A DNA stretch of 52,462 bases from an uncultured Helicobacter sp. (GTDB taxonomy: Bacteria; Campylobacterota; Campylobacteria; Campylobacterales; Helicobacteraceae): positions 1-52,462 of the forward strand of contig CAMWUR010000007.1 of assembly GCA_947177485.1 (NCBI GenBank), in the 5' to 3' direction. Positions within the stretch are counted from its first letter, which is position 1; each line of letters starts with the position of its first letter. Shown here piece by piece: positions 7,162 to 15,696 of this stretch. The notes under the pieces were generated by a model. It was not told the origin of the DNA and made no database searches. It saw nothing but the letters and a program-made list of their open reading frames with translations. A program made the translations under genes and the position numbers.

Positions 7162-8553
7162 CTATGGCGCACTTCGTGGGGGATAGACAAAAATACTTTC
7201 GCGTTCGACAAAAACCTCGTCTTTTGCATCCTCGGCAAAAGCGCGGATTCGCAATGGAACAATCAGATTCTCACTCGTTGTGTTCGGATTGCCCGTTGCT
7301 TCGAGCACGACAACCTGTTTGCTCTTCTCACCTGCGTCAAGCTTGAGAGATTCTTTGGGGCGCTTGATGACAATCTCGGGGTTATCGGGTAGTTCGAAAG
7401 TATAGGTATGTGGCACGCTGCTTGTATTATGGAATAAAAATGCATAGGCATTTTCGATGTTGCCATTGCTTTTGTTGAATGTATAGAGTTCCGTTGTACG
7501 GTTGATATTCAACAACATGGTTTCTTTTGTTCCGCCTATCACCAAAAGCCCGATAAACGCGGCAGTGAGTGCGACCATATACGCCACGGTGCGGAATCGA
7601 AAGATTTTGACCTTTTCACGCGTTTGCACCGTATTCATCGATGTCCAGCCAATGAGCGGTGCTTTGCCAAGTTTGCCCATCACCTTCGTACATGCATCGG
7701 CGCATTCTAAACAATTAATACATTCAAGCTGCATGCCTTTGCGAATATCGATATGTGTGGGACAGACGCGCACACATGCCTCACAGCCTGTGCACTCGGC
7801 GTTTGGTGTCTCGGGTTTTTTCCAAAGCTTCTTACTGCCCTCATACACAGCACCGCCACGTTGATAGTCGTACACAACCATAATGGTATCTTTATCATAC
7901 ATCACCGATTGCACGCGGCAATAGGGACAGATGAAAAAACAGAATTTTTCTTGCAGCATTGTAATATCGAAAAACAAAAATGTCGAGATTCCAAGCCAAA
8001 AAACGAACAAAACAGGGTGCTCACGCGGTTCTTGAAAGACATAGACAAAGAAATCTTCAGGCGGGACGAAATACCACAAAAAGCCTGCGGCTGCAATGAG
8101 CACAAACACCGCCCAAATTGCCATGGCAATGGCACGTTTGAGCTTGTTTGCCCAGAGGCTCATGTCGGGCTCTTTTTGTTTATTGGAGATTTTATCGCGC
8201 AAACCTAGAATCTTTGTCTCGAGCAAATCACGATAAAGAACACGAAACAGTGTCTGTGGGCAAGCCCAACCACACCATACGCGTCCAGCAAGCGTTGTCA
8301 TAAAAAAGATTCCCAAAAATAGAAGAATGCTTAAAAAAGGCAAAAGATAAAACTCTTGGGTATCAAACACCGTGCCAAGCAAATGGAATTGTTTGTGGTC
8401 AAATGACAATAAAAAAATATGCCCATCGCCTATGCGGATAAAGGGTATTATGAAAATTGCAAGAGACGCTAGGGCATAAAGTACATAACGTTTTTTGCGG
8501 AAAAGCACGCCATTTGGGTTGCTACACGCGGTAAATGTTGAAGAATTTGCCAT
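7162..8553 (-). CDS. ccoG: Cytochrome c oxidase accessory protein CcoG
   Basis: Membrane iron-sulfur protein needed for cbb3-type oxidase assembly, where it is implicated in copper reduction or delivery. Several N-terminal membrane segments carry WCGWACPQTLFR and CFFICPYCR; a double 4Fe-4S ferredoxin region follows (CTGCEACVRVCP, then CINCLECADACTK), then another membrane segment and a C-terminal Ig-like periplasmic domain. I moved the start to ATG 8553, which has AGGAGG 7 nt upstream; the longer reading from 8574 lacks a ribosome site. It follows the AcfC-like gene in the same direction. Confidence 0.93.
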   Translation of the reverse strand: MANSSTFTACSNPNGVLFRKKRYVLYALASLAIFIIPFIRIGDGHIFLLSFDHKQFHLLGTVFDTQEFYLLPFLSILLFLGIFFMTTLAGRVWCGWACPQTLFRVLYRDLLETKILGLRDKISNKQKEPDMSLWANKLKRAIAMAIWAVFVLIAAAGFLWYFVPPEDFFVYVFQEPREHPVLFVFWLGISTFLFFDITMLQEKFCFFICPYCRVQSVMYDKDTIMVVYDYQRGGAVYEGSKKLWKKPETPNAECTGCEACVRVCPTHIDIRKGMQLECINCLECADACTKVMGKLGKAPLIGWTSMNTVQTREKVKIFRFRTVAYMVALTAAFIGLLVIGGTKETMLLNINRTTELYTFNKSNGNIENAYAFLFHNTSSVPHTYTFELPDNPEIVIKRPKESLKLDAGEKSKQVVVLEATGNPNTTSENLIVPLRIRAFAEDAKDEVFVERESIFVYPPRSAP

Positions 8554-8614
8554 GCAAAACCTCCTGAATAACAAATATTATCAAGGATTCTAGCAACACA
8601 AGCTGTATCCTAGC

Positions 8615-9355
8615 TTATAAACCTTTCCAGCCCATTTTGCGCCAAACCTCTTGTGCTTCTTGCGTTTGCAAAAACTCGACAAACTCCCCTGCCCTCTGAC
8701 GATTTGGGCTTGTTTTGGTAATCGCAATTTCAGCAGCGCGGTAGAGGATATGCGCAGAATCTGCGCGTACAAAGGTTGCCTCGCGCTTGCCAAGCGAGAT
8801 TCCCCAATGTTCCCAAACAATAAACGCATCAAGCGTATTGTCGCTATTCCAGCGGTCAATCGCCTCGGCAGTGGTGGTGGCATAGAATCGGATATTTTTG
8901 CGCAATTTGACAAGCACGCTCCTATCGCCCCCTTTGAGCGCCATGTCTTCATAAAGTCCCACTTGCCCTGCACCATTCACAACCATAATACGGATTCCAT
9001 CACGTGTGAGGTCTTCAAAGCGATGAATGCGCTGTGGGTTGCCGGGGCGTACGACAATCCCAGCTTCGCGGATATTGAGCACGCGCACATCGTCATGGCT
9101 AAGTTGCTGCGGCATTTGCGCCGCAAAAAAATCCATCATCGAGGAATTGCCTGCATAAATCACGTCGGCATTCTCCTTTGCTTGGTCTATCCATTGTGCA
9201 AAAGGTCCTGCAATAATCGTAACCTTTTCGCCTGTTTTCTCGCTAAACTGCCGTGCGAGCTCGGTTATCACAGACGCAGGTCCACCTGGTCCATAGACGA
9301 ACAACTCCGCATGCGCGAGCGCAACAAACATGCAAAGTACAAAAAATCTCCTCAT
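8615..9355 (-). CDS. acfC: AcfC-like periplasmic substrate-binding protein
   Basis: Sec-exported binding protein of the sulfate/molybdate type. The signal peptide (MRRFFVLCMFVALAHA) is followed at once by the diagnostic LFVYGPGGPA, then AGPFAQWIDQAKENADVIYAG. This pattern matches proteins named accessory colonization factor AcfC. The ligand is not known; an oxyanion is likely by family. The start is ATG 9355 (or 9358; two ATG in tandem) behind AAAGGAGAG. No permease or ATPase genes are adjacent, so it may serve a transporter elsewhere. It lies between a murC operon tail and ccoG. Confidence 0.8.
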   Translation of the reverse strand: MRRFFVLCMFVALAHAELFVYGPGGPASVITELARQFSEKTGEKVTIIAGPFAQWIDQAKENADVIYAGNSSMMDFFAAQMPQQLSHDDVRVLNIREAGIVVRPGNPQRIHRFEDLTRDGIRIMVVNGAGQVGLYEDMALKGGDRSVLVKLRKNIRFYATTTAEAIDRWNSDNTLDAFIVWEHWGISLGKREATFVRADSAHILYRAAEIAITKTSPNRQRAGEFVEFLQTQEAQEVWRKMGWKGL

Positions 9356-9367
9356 CATCTCTCCTTT

Positions 9368-9592
9368 TTATAATTGCTTGCACGCATTCTCATCAACCTC
9401 GAATCGGTCGTTGTGCAGTACAATAGCATATTGAACCCCCTGCTGCAAATCGACAAGATAGCATTGGTCGCCCGCCTCGCTTTTTGCCCGATTCGGAGGA
9501 TAGCCACGCAATCGGAGGCGCACTTCGTCCATATCTTCGCACATTGCCGAAAATCCAAACATCACCAAGCGGTAGCGAAATGCTCGTTCCAT
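9368..9592 (-). CDS. Conserved small protein downstream of murC (HP0622-like)
   Basis: 74 residues starting with ATG that overlaps the murC stop (TAATG), so it is almost certainly translated by coupling. The sequence (starts MERAFRYRLVMFGF) is soluble and rich in charged residues, with no recognisable motif. H. pylori has a small unknown ORF in the same position next to murC (HP0622, from memory), which supports its being real. Function unknown. Confidence 0.7.
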   Translation of the reverse strand: MERAFRYRLVMFGFSAMCEDMDEVRLRLRGYPPNRAKSEAGDQCYLVDLQQGVQYAIVLHNDRFEVDENACKQL

Positions 9593-10914
9593 TATCCCCT
9601 CAACATATTTGTAATATCGCCCGCGCCAAAGCCCACAACCATGCCCGAATCAATCTCGCGTACGATTGTCTCACCTTGCATCACCAAAATACGCTGGTCA
9701 TCGCCATGATTTATGCGCATGATGTGGCTCGCCATTGTGGGGCGATAGTGTGCAAATTCTTCAGCCAAGTCTATCTCGAGCGGCGTTTCACCGACAGCAT
9801 ATACAGGCAGAATCACCAAGTCCATCGATTCACCAAAACATGATTTGAATCGCTCGAGATTTGCCGCAAGGCGCGAATATTTGTGCGGCTGCCAAATCAC
9901 ACACAAGTCCCGCCCACCGAGCAGCTCACGATAGCGATTCACAGCGACAAGCGTGGTTTCAATCTCGGTAGGGTGATGCGCATAGTCATCGATGATAATC
10001 AGCTTGCCCTTTTGAATCACATCGAAACGTTTCTTAATCCCGCGATAATCAGCGAGACGGCGGCGCAATGTCTCTAAATCAACCTCACCGACAAGCGCAA
10101 GCAGAGCAAGCGCCGCGTCAAGCGCGATATGTTCGCCAATCCCCCAGACACAAAAGCTGCCCAAATCGCGTAAGCAAAAACGTGTGTAGGGCTCGCCATC
10201 GACAAGCTCATAGCTCACATCTGTGATGTCTTTGCAAGGGAAAAGCCGCACGGCACGCAACTCTTCGAGCGTGCGTAAATAGGGGTCTTCGGCATTGATG
10301 ACGCGTTTGGGCGCATTCAACAAAAACTGCGCATACGCGCTGCGCAAGAGGTATGCGTCATTGTGATAGTTCTCGAGATGTTCGGGCTCGGCATTGACAA
10401 CAATCGAACAATAGGGGTTTGTGTGCAAAAAGCTTTGGTCACTCTCGTCAGCTTCAAACACAACACTTTCGCTTTTAATCTCACGTACATTTGAACCAAA
10501 CTCCTTGCTGATTGCACCGATAATCGCGCTTGCTTCGGGCAAGAGTGTACTCAAAATCGCACTTGTCGTACTCTTGCCATGCGCGCCCGCAATCGCATAG
10601 ACTTTTTTGTGGCTTAGAATCATTGGCAACGCTTCTTTGCGCGAAAGCACAGCGATTCCACGTTCTTTTGCCGCGACAATCTCAATATTATTTTGTTTGA
10701 TAATCGCCGAATGAATCACAACATCTTGGTTGGTAATCGCGCCTGCATGGTGTGGAATCGTAATCGGGATTCCGAGCGCTTGCAGGCTCTGCGTGATTGC
10801 ATTTTCGCAAATATCCGAACCGCTCACCTCAACACCCTGCGCCCTAAGATAGCGCGCAAGTCCCGAGATTCCAATCCCTCCAATGCCGATAAAATGAATC
10901 TTTGTTGGTGGCAT
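9592..10914 (-). CDS. murC: UDP-N-acetylmuramate-L-alanine ligase
   Basis: Cytoplasmic Mur ligase that adds L-Ala to UDP-MurNAc using ATP. The N-terminal Rossmann domain has HFIGIGGIGISGLARYL, the ATP-binding P-loop is AIAGAHGKSTTSA (around residue 105), and the central motif EADESDQSF and the later IIDDYAHHPTEI are typical of MurC. 440 residues, normal length. One nucleotide separates it from the upstream aminotransferase gene, and its stop overlaps the start of the small downstream gene. Confidence 0.95.
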   Translation of the reverse strand: MPPTKIHFIGIGGIGISGLARYLRAQGVEVSGSDICENAITQSLQALGIPITIPHHAGAITNQDVVIHSAIIKQNNIEIVAAKERGIAVLSRKEALPMILSHKKVYAIAGAHGKSTTSAILSTLLPEASAIIGAISKEFGSNVREIKSESVVFEADESDQSFLHTNPYCSIVVNAEPEHLENYHNDAYLLRSAYAQFLLNAPKRVINAEDPYLRTLEELRAVRLFPCKDITDVSYELVDGEPYTRFCLRDLGSFCVWGIGEHIALDAALALLALVGEVDLETLRRRLADYRGIKKRFDVIQKGKLIIIDDYAHHPTEIETTLVAVNRYRELLGGRDLCVIWQPHKYSRLAANLERFKSCFGESMDLVILPVYAVGETPLEIDLAEEFAHYRPTMASHIMRINHGDDQRILVMQGETIVREIDSGMVVGFGAGDITNMLRG

Positions 10915-10915
10915 T

Positions 10916-12049
10916 TTATTTTTTACTCATTTTTTCATAGACTTTGGCAATCCGCGCTAGCGCCTCTTTGCATGTCGGCGTGTCATAGACAAGCGCAATG
11001 CGCACAAAACCAGCACCAGCGCCCTCGCGCCCCAAGAAGCGCCCGGGCAAAACCGAGACATTCTGCGTTTGGTAGAGTTCGCGCGCAAATGCAATATCAT
11101 CGCCCACAAAAAGCCAAACATAGAAAGTGTATGGTGCGATTGTCGCGCCTAAAATCTCGCGCGCAAGCGCAAAGTTTGCGCGGTAGATTGAGCGCGCAGT
11201 GGCGGCGGCAGAATCATCGTTCCATGCAACAACGGCGGCATCTTGCAGCGGCAGGGGCACAGCGCAACCCACATACGTGCGATAGCGCATATAGCTCTGC
11301 AAAATGGCGCTATCACCGGCGACATAGCCGCTGCGAAGACCCGGAGCGCTCGAACGTTTGCTAGCAGAATTGAGCGCAAGGATATTTTTAAAGCTTGTAT
11401 TGCCCACAGCGATACAAGCCTGCAGAATCGAGGCGGGCGGCTCGTTTTCATAGATATCGCCATAACATTCATCGCTGATAATCACAAAATCATGCGCAAG
11501 CGCAAGCCGCACCCATTCACAAAGGGAATCGAGCGAAAGCGCGGCTCCTGTGGGATTGTTTGGAGAATTAAGAATCACGACATCGACAGACTGAAGCGCG
11601 GACAAATCGAGCGAAGGAGAAAAGCCGTTTGCGGCAACAAGTGGCATATACAAAACGCGTGCGCGCGCCATTTTTGCTGCACCTTCATAGATTTGATAGA
11701 ACGGATTGGGATAGGCGATTGTCGGATTGGGTTTGTCAAACAACAAAAACTGCGGGAGATTGAACAGCGCCTCGCGCGTACCAAAAGTCAGCACAACCTC
11801 TGAAGACGTGAGCGCGACGTGATAGCGGCGCGAGACATAGTTACACACGGCGTCTTTGAGCGCCGATTCGCCGCTAGAATTTGGGTATTTGTTGAGCTTA
11901 ACGACATTCGCTGTGAGCGCATCGCAAATCGCCTTTGGAGTGGAAAACTGCGGCTCGCCGATTGTGAGGGCAATCGGGGACAACGGCGCGGGAGAGAGCG
12001 GCGCAAACAACGCGCGCAATTTCTCAAACGGATATGTCTCAAACTCCAT
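10916..12049 (-). CDS. PLP-dependent class I aminotransferase (DapC-like)
   Basis: Fold type I aminotransferase of 377 residues. Visible motifs are ALTIGEPQFSTP near the N-terminus, LNSPNNPTGAALS (around 160), ISDECYGDIY (the Asp that pairs with the pyridine nitrogen) and SASKRSSAPGLRSGY with the Schiff-base Lys. In H. pylori the gene next to murC (HP0624) has been discussed as the N-succinyl-diaminopimelate aminotransferase DapC, and linkage to murC fits a role in peptidoglycan precursor synthesis. The exact substrate is inference. It starts 12 nt after the rhpA stop. Confidence 0.82.
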   Translation of the reverse strand: MEFETYPFEKLRALFAPLSPAPLSPIALTIGEPQFSTPKAICDALTANVVKLNKYPNSSGESALKDAVCNYVSRRYHVALTSSEVVLTFGTREALFNLPQFLLFDKPNPTIAYPNPFYQIYEGAAKMARARVLYMPLVAANGFSPSLDLSALQSVDVVILNSPNNPTGAALSLDSLCEWVRLALAHDFVIISDECYGDIYENEPPASILQACIAVGNTSFKNILALNSASKRSSAPGLRSGYVAGDSAILQSYMRYRTYVGCAVPLPLQDAAVVAWNDDSAAATARSIYRANFALAREILGATIAPYTFYVWLFVGDDIAFARELYQTQNVSVLPGRFLGREGAGAGFVRIALVYDTPTCKEALARIAKVYEKMSKK

Positions 12050-12060
12050 GCCATATATTC

Positions 12061-13497
12061 CTAATAATGTTGCCTAAATCGGTGCTGGATTCTTCGGCGT
12101 GAACGTCTTTGCGATGTTTTACTCGCTACGGTCTTGCGCAGTGATGCTTCGATTTGATTCAAATCTGCTTTTGATAAGCCGATTTTATCAGGTCCAAGAA
12201 TCTGCTTGCGCGCAAACAGCAGTGAAAGAAGCTTGCAGGCGAGTTGCGAAGCTTGAATCTCATCGCTTAGAGCTTCATAGATTTGCAGTGCCTCATCTGT
12301 AATCGGCGCGTTTAGGAGCTCCTTGATAATCTTTGAATCCAGCGACTTCATCGTGTCAGCGATTGTCGGAATCTCGTAGAGTTCGATATGCGCCTTGGTG
12401 TTTTCAGCGATACGGCGCATTTCCTTGAACTCGAGCGGCGTGGTAAGCGTAATCGCGATGCCCTTCTTGCCCGCGCGCCCCGTGCGCCCGATTCTGTGCA
12501 CATAACTTTCGGGATTGAGCGGGATATGGTAATTGAACACATGACTCACATCGCTAATGTCGAGCCCGCGCGCGGCGATGTCGGTGGCAATCAGCATTTC
12601 GACACTGCCATCTTTAAATGCCGTAATCGCATTGCGTCTCTCGATTTGCTGCATATCACCATGCAACGCACCTGCATGGTAGCCACGCGCCACGAGATTC
12701 GCACAAAGGCTGTCGGCTTCTTTCTTCGTGCGCGTAAAGATGATTGCCTTTGTGGGCATCTCACTATCAATCAACCGCACAATGGCAAGCTCGCGCTCGC
12801 CCTCGTTGATAATATAATAGCGCTGCCGAATGTCGCTATTGGTTGTTTCTTTGGTAGCAATCTTGACGAGCTTGGGATTATCGAGAATCTTCTGCGCAAG
12901 CTGCTTGATAGGCAGCGGCATTGTTGCCGAAAAAAGCAATGTTTGACGATGTGTGGGGAGATACGAAAAAATTTCCTCGATGTCTTCCAAAAAGCCCATA
13001 TCGAGCATTTCGTCCGATTCGTCGAGCACGACAATCTTGGGATTGAAACGTGGAATCTTGTCGTTGCGCAAAAAATCCAAAAGCCGCCCTGGCGTGGCGA
13101 TAACGACTTGTGGACGTTTCTTGAGCAGCTCAATCTGTCGGCTCGCACTCTGCCCGCCATAGACACAGACCGTGCGTGTATTGCAAAAATGTCCGAGCTT
13201 AAAAATCTCCTCGCTCACTTGCATAGCGAGCTCACGTGTGGGTGTAATCACCAATGCTTCAATCTCGCCATTGTTGTGTAAACGTTGAATCAGTGGCAGT
13301 GCAAAGGCTGCTGTTTTGCCCGTCCCTGTTTGCGCTTGGGCGATGAGGTCATGCCCTCCTAAAATAAGCGGAATCGACTGCACCTGAATAGGCGATGGTG
13401 TCGAAAAACCCGCTTCTTGAATGCCTTTCAGCAGTTGAGGTTTGAGTTCAAATGCAGCAAAATCTTGAATCGTTGAGGAATTGTCCGAGTTCTCCAT
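12061..13497 (-). CDS. rhpA: DEAD-box RNA helicase RhpA-like
   Basis: ATP-dependent RNA helicase for ribosome and mRNA metabolism, partner of the RNase J degradosome in H. pylori. Ordered motifs: Q motif (FSTPSPIQVQSIP), motif I AQTGTGKT, PTRELA, TPGRLL, motif II written DESD instead of DEAD, SAT in LLFSATMP, and motif VI HRIGRTGRAG. The basic C-terminal tail (KTSQRRSRRRIQHR) suits RNA binding. I prefer ATG 13497 (MENSDNSST) because alignment of the helicase core starts soon after; the frame is open upstream to 13548. It heads the minus-strand run to ccoG. Confidence 0.92.
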   Translation of the reverse strand: MENSDNSSTIQDFAAFELKPQLLKGIQEAGFSTPSPIQVQSIPLILGGHDLIAQAQTGTGKTAAFALPLIQRLHNNGEIEALVITPTRELAMQVSEEIFKLGHFCNTRTVCVYGGQSASRQIELLKKRPQVVIATPGRLLDFLRNDKIPRFNPKIVVLDESDEMLDMGFLEDIEEIFSYLPTHRQTLLFSATMPLPIKQLAQKILDNPKLVKIATKETTNSDIRQRYYIINEGERELAIVRLIDSEMPTKAIIFTRTKKEADSLCANLVARGYHAGALHGDMQQIERRNAITAFKDGSVEMLIATDIAARGLDISDVSHVFNYHIPLNPESYVHRIGRTGRAGKKGIAITLTTPLEFKEMRRIAENTKAHIELYEIPTIADTMKSLDSKIIKELLNAPITDEALQIYEALSDEIQASQLACKLLSLLFARKQILGPDKIGLSKADLNQIEASLRKTVASKTSQRRSRRRIQHRFRQHY

Positions 13498-13530
13498 GAT
13501 TATGTTTAATCCTACTTTCTTTATCAATTT

Positions 13531-13536
13531 ATTGTA
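13531..13536 (-). promoter_or_regulatory. -10 box for rhpA operon
   Basis: On the minus strand TACAAT lies 34 nt upstream of the rhpA ATG in the divergent rhpA/ccdA gap, with no convincing -35, as usual for this phylum. Weak by itself, supported by position. Confidence 0.4.
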
Positions 13537-13619
13537 TGAGAAGTTCAATCCAATTTTTCGCCATTGTATCCAAAAAAAATAAACTCTAGGCTAAAACGAT
13601 TGGTTAAAAAAAGTATCGT

Positions 13620-13625
13620 TATAAT
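13620..13625 (+). promoter_or_regulatory. -10 box for ccdA operon
   Basis: A perfect TATAAT preceded by an A-rich stretch, 28 nt upstream of the chosen ccdA ATG; AAGGA occupies the ribosome-site position. The 155-nt gap is shared with the divergent rhpA promoter. Confidence 0.55.
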
Positions 13626-13652
13626 ATGCCCAAATTTTGCACAAGGAACGTT

Positions 13653-14411
13653 ATGTTTGCAAGCTTTGCCAATCTCATTCTAGACGGTGTTTCGCCCTCA
13701 ACGATAGCTATTAGCATTTTTGCGGGAATCGCGACTTTCCTTAGCCCTTGCATTCTACCCTTGTTGCCTATTTATTTCTCCTATCTTGCAAGCGTCCCCA
13801 TAGCCGAGCTACAAGGCACAAAAAAGATTCTCTTTGTGCGCAGTCTTTGTTTTGTGCTTGGCTTTTCGCTCATCTTTTTGCTGCTTGGTGCGAGCATGAT
13901 TGGGCTCATACATTTTTTGTTCAACCAACCCCTTTTCACGTTGTTGGACACGCCCATATTCTTTCATCATATCGCAGGGATTGTTGTGATTGTGTTTGGC
14001 TTGCAATTGCTTGGTGTGCTGCACATTAGCTTCTTGCAGCGCGAAGCGAGAATCCACACCAAAAGCCAACCAAACAACGTCTTTGGAGCTTTTGTTCTTG
14101 GAATCTTCTTTGCGCTAGGCTGGAGTCCTTGCATTGGTCCCCTGCTTTCGTCTATCATCTTGCTTGCAAGCAGCGAACGTGAAGCGGGAGTGATACTACT
14201 ATTATGCTACACATTCGGGCTTGCCCTGCCCTTTTTACTCGCCGCACTCTTTGTACAAAGCGCATTGCAATTTCTGACAAAGCACAAACAAAATCTCATG
14301 TTTGCCCAAAAAATTGCTGCTGTGCTCCTTATTCTTATGGGCTTTCTCATGCTGTTTGGTATGACAACAGAGCTGTCTGCCCTACTTGTGCCACTCTATT
14401 CTACCAACTAA
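13653..14411 (+). CDS. ccdA: CcdA/DsbD-type thiol-disulfide transporter
   Basis: Polytopic inner-membrane protein that carries reducing equivalents to the periplasm for cytochrome c maturation. Six or so membrane segments are visible. Conserved cysteines in LSPCILPLLPIY (first segment) and GWSPCIGPLLSS (fourth segment) are the redox pair of the family. ATG 13653 (MFASFANL) is chosen because AAGGA lies 7 nt before it; the upstream ATG at 13626 has no ribosome site. Adjacent to pyrX and mqnF in the same order as H. pylori HP0265-0267. Confidence 0.92.
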   Translation: MFASFANLILDGVSPSTIAISIFAGIATFLSPCILPLLPIYFSYLASVPIAELQGTKKILFVRSLCFVLGFSLIFLLLGASMIGLIHFLFNQPLFTLLDTPIFFHHIAGIVVIVFGLQLLGVLHISFLQREARIHTKSQPNNVFGAFVLGIFFALGWSPCIGPLLSSIILLASSEREAGVILLLCYTFGLALPFLLAALFVQSALQFLTKHKQNLMFAQKIAAVLLILMGFLMLFGMTTELSALLVPLYSTN

Positions 14412-14421
14412 GGAAGAAATC

Positions 14422-15669
14422 ATGCTATTCAAATCTGCCACTTTATGCGATTATGCGACAAACACACAAGGGGATATACGTATCACTGATGGCGTCATTA
14501 CCGAGATTGCGCCCAATCTTGCACCCCAAAAGGACGAGGAGATTCTTGATTGTTCTGGGCTCGTGCTTCTGCCCTCGCTCATCGACCTCAATGTTTCGTT
14601 GTCTGACAAAAGCCTCAACACCAAAAACCTCCTCTCTCTCATCGAATCAGCACACAGAGGTGGTGTCGGAAGCATTGCCTTGCTGCCTGATTGCCAACCA
14701 CGAATCGATTCCGAAGAAACGATTGAATTCATCCATAGCATGTGCACATTGCACAAAATCAACCTTTTTCCGATTGCTTCGGCAATCCGCTCCGATGGCA
14801 ATCTATCGGAGCTTTCGATTCTCAACAAAAAGGGCTGCAAAGCAATTTTTGTGGATTCACATCTCGATGGCAACCTCATGCGCCGCGCATGCGAATACGC
14901 ATTATTTTTGCAGATTCCACTCTTTTGTCGTTGCGATGACCCGACATTGCGCGGGAATGGCGCGATGAACGATAGCTATCTTTCGGCAGAAATGGGATTG
15001 CCAGCAATCCCGAGCCTTAGCGAGGTCAAAGAGGTTGCCAAGATGAGCGAAGTCGCCGTCTTTATGGGCAATACCTTACGATTTTGCGCCCTTAGCAGTG
15101 AACGTAGCCTCACAATCATCGACCGCTGCCGTGAGGAGAATCCCAATATCTTCTCTGAATGTTCGATTCACCATCTCGTGCTCACCGAAGAACTCTGCAA
15201 AGACTACAACACGGCAGCGAAGATTCTCCCGCCGCTCAAAGGCGATGAAACGCGCCAAAAACTGCTCCAATCGCTCCAAAAAGGCAGAATCCACACGCTC
15301 ACATCGCTCCATTCACCCTCGACAATCACACGCAAAGACCTTGCGTTTGAAGAAGCTGCCTTTGGCATTGACGCACTCCATGACTACTTTTCGCTGCTTT
15401 ACACCTTCCTTGTCAAGCCCAAAATCCTCACTCTTAGTGAGGTTTCACGTTATTGCTCACGACACCCTGCACAGATTCTCAACATACATAAAGGCATTCT
15501 TGCCGTTGGTGCTGATGCCGACATTATCCTTGTGGATACAAATGCGACAACCTCGCCAAAAGGCGCTCTCTCTCCATACTCTGGGCAGCAACTCTTTGGC
15601 GAAGTCGCTGCAAGCTTTGTGGGCGGAATCTGTTGCTACAAGCGTGAAACAAGCATAAAAAGGTTATAA
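14422..15669 (+). CDS. pyrX: Dihydroorotase-like protein lacking metal ligands (PyrX-like)
   Basis: Amidohydrolase-fold protein of 415 residues related to dihydroorotase. The canonical DxHxH metal motif that follows PxLID is replaced: residues 53-60 read LIDLNVSL, so both His are Asn and Ser. The late DHAPH-type catalytic segment reads TSLHSPST, so the catalytic Asp is missing. It should be inactive as a dihydroorotase, like PyrX, the non-catalytic partner that stabilises aspartate carbamoyltransferase in some bacteria. Start at ATG 14422 with AAGGAAG; the ccdA stop lies 10 nt upstream. Confidence 0.8.
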   Translation: MLFKSATLCDYATNTQGDIRITDGVITEIAPNLAPQKDEEILDCSGLVLLPSLIDLNVSLSDKSLNTKNLLSLIESAHRGGVGSIALLPDCQPRIDSEETIEFIHSMCTLHKINLFPIASAIRSDGNLSELSILNKKGCKAIFVDSHLDGNLMRRACEYALFLQIPLFCRCDDPTLRGNGAMNDSYLSAEMGLPAIPSLSEVKEVAKMSEVAVFMGNTLRFCALSSERSLTIIDRCREENPNIFSECSIHHLVLTEELCKDYNTAAKILPPLKGDETRQKLLQSLQKGRIHTLTSLHSPSTITRKDLAFEEAAFGIDALHDYFSLLYTFLVKPKILTLSEVSRYCSRHPAQILNIHKGILAVGADADIILVDTNATTSPKGALSPYSGQQLFGEVAASFVGGICCYKRETSIKRL

Positions 15670-15696
15670 TCGCGAGATAAAGCAAAAAGGAAGAGA

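Noticed and set aside
7400-7435. TGGCACGCTGCTTGTA inside ccoG as a sigma-54 promoter
   Set aside because: Close to consensus but has TTGT in place of TTGC and lies inside a coding sequence with no gene start downstream on that strand.
12388-13281. 297-residue plus-strand ORF antisense to rhpA
   Set aside because: Long only because of the codon bias of rhpA on the other strand; no family resemblance and no start signal.
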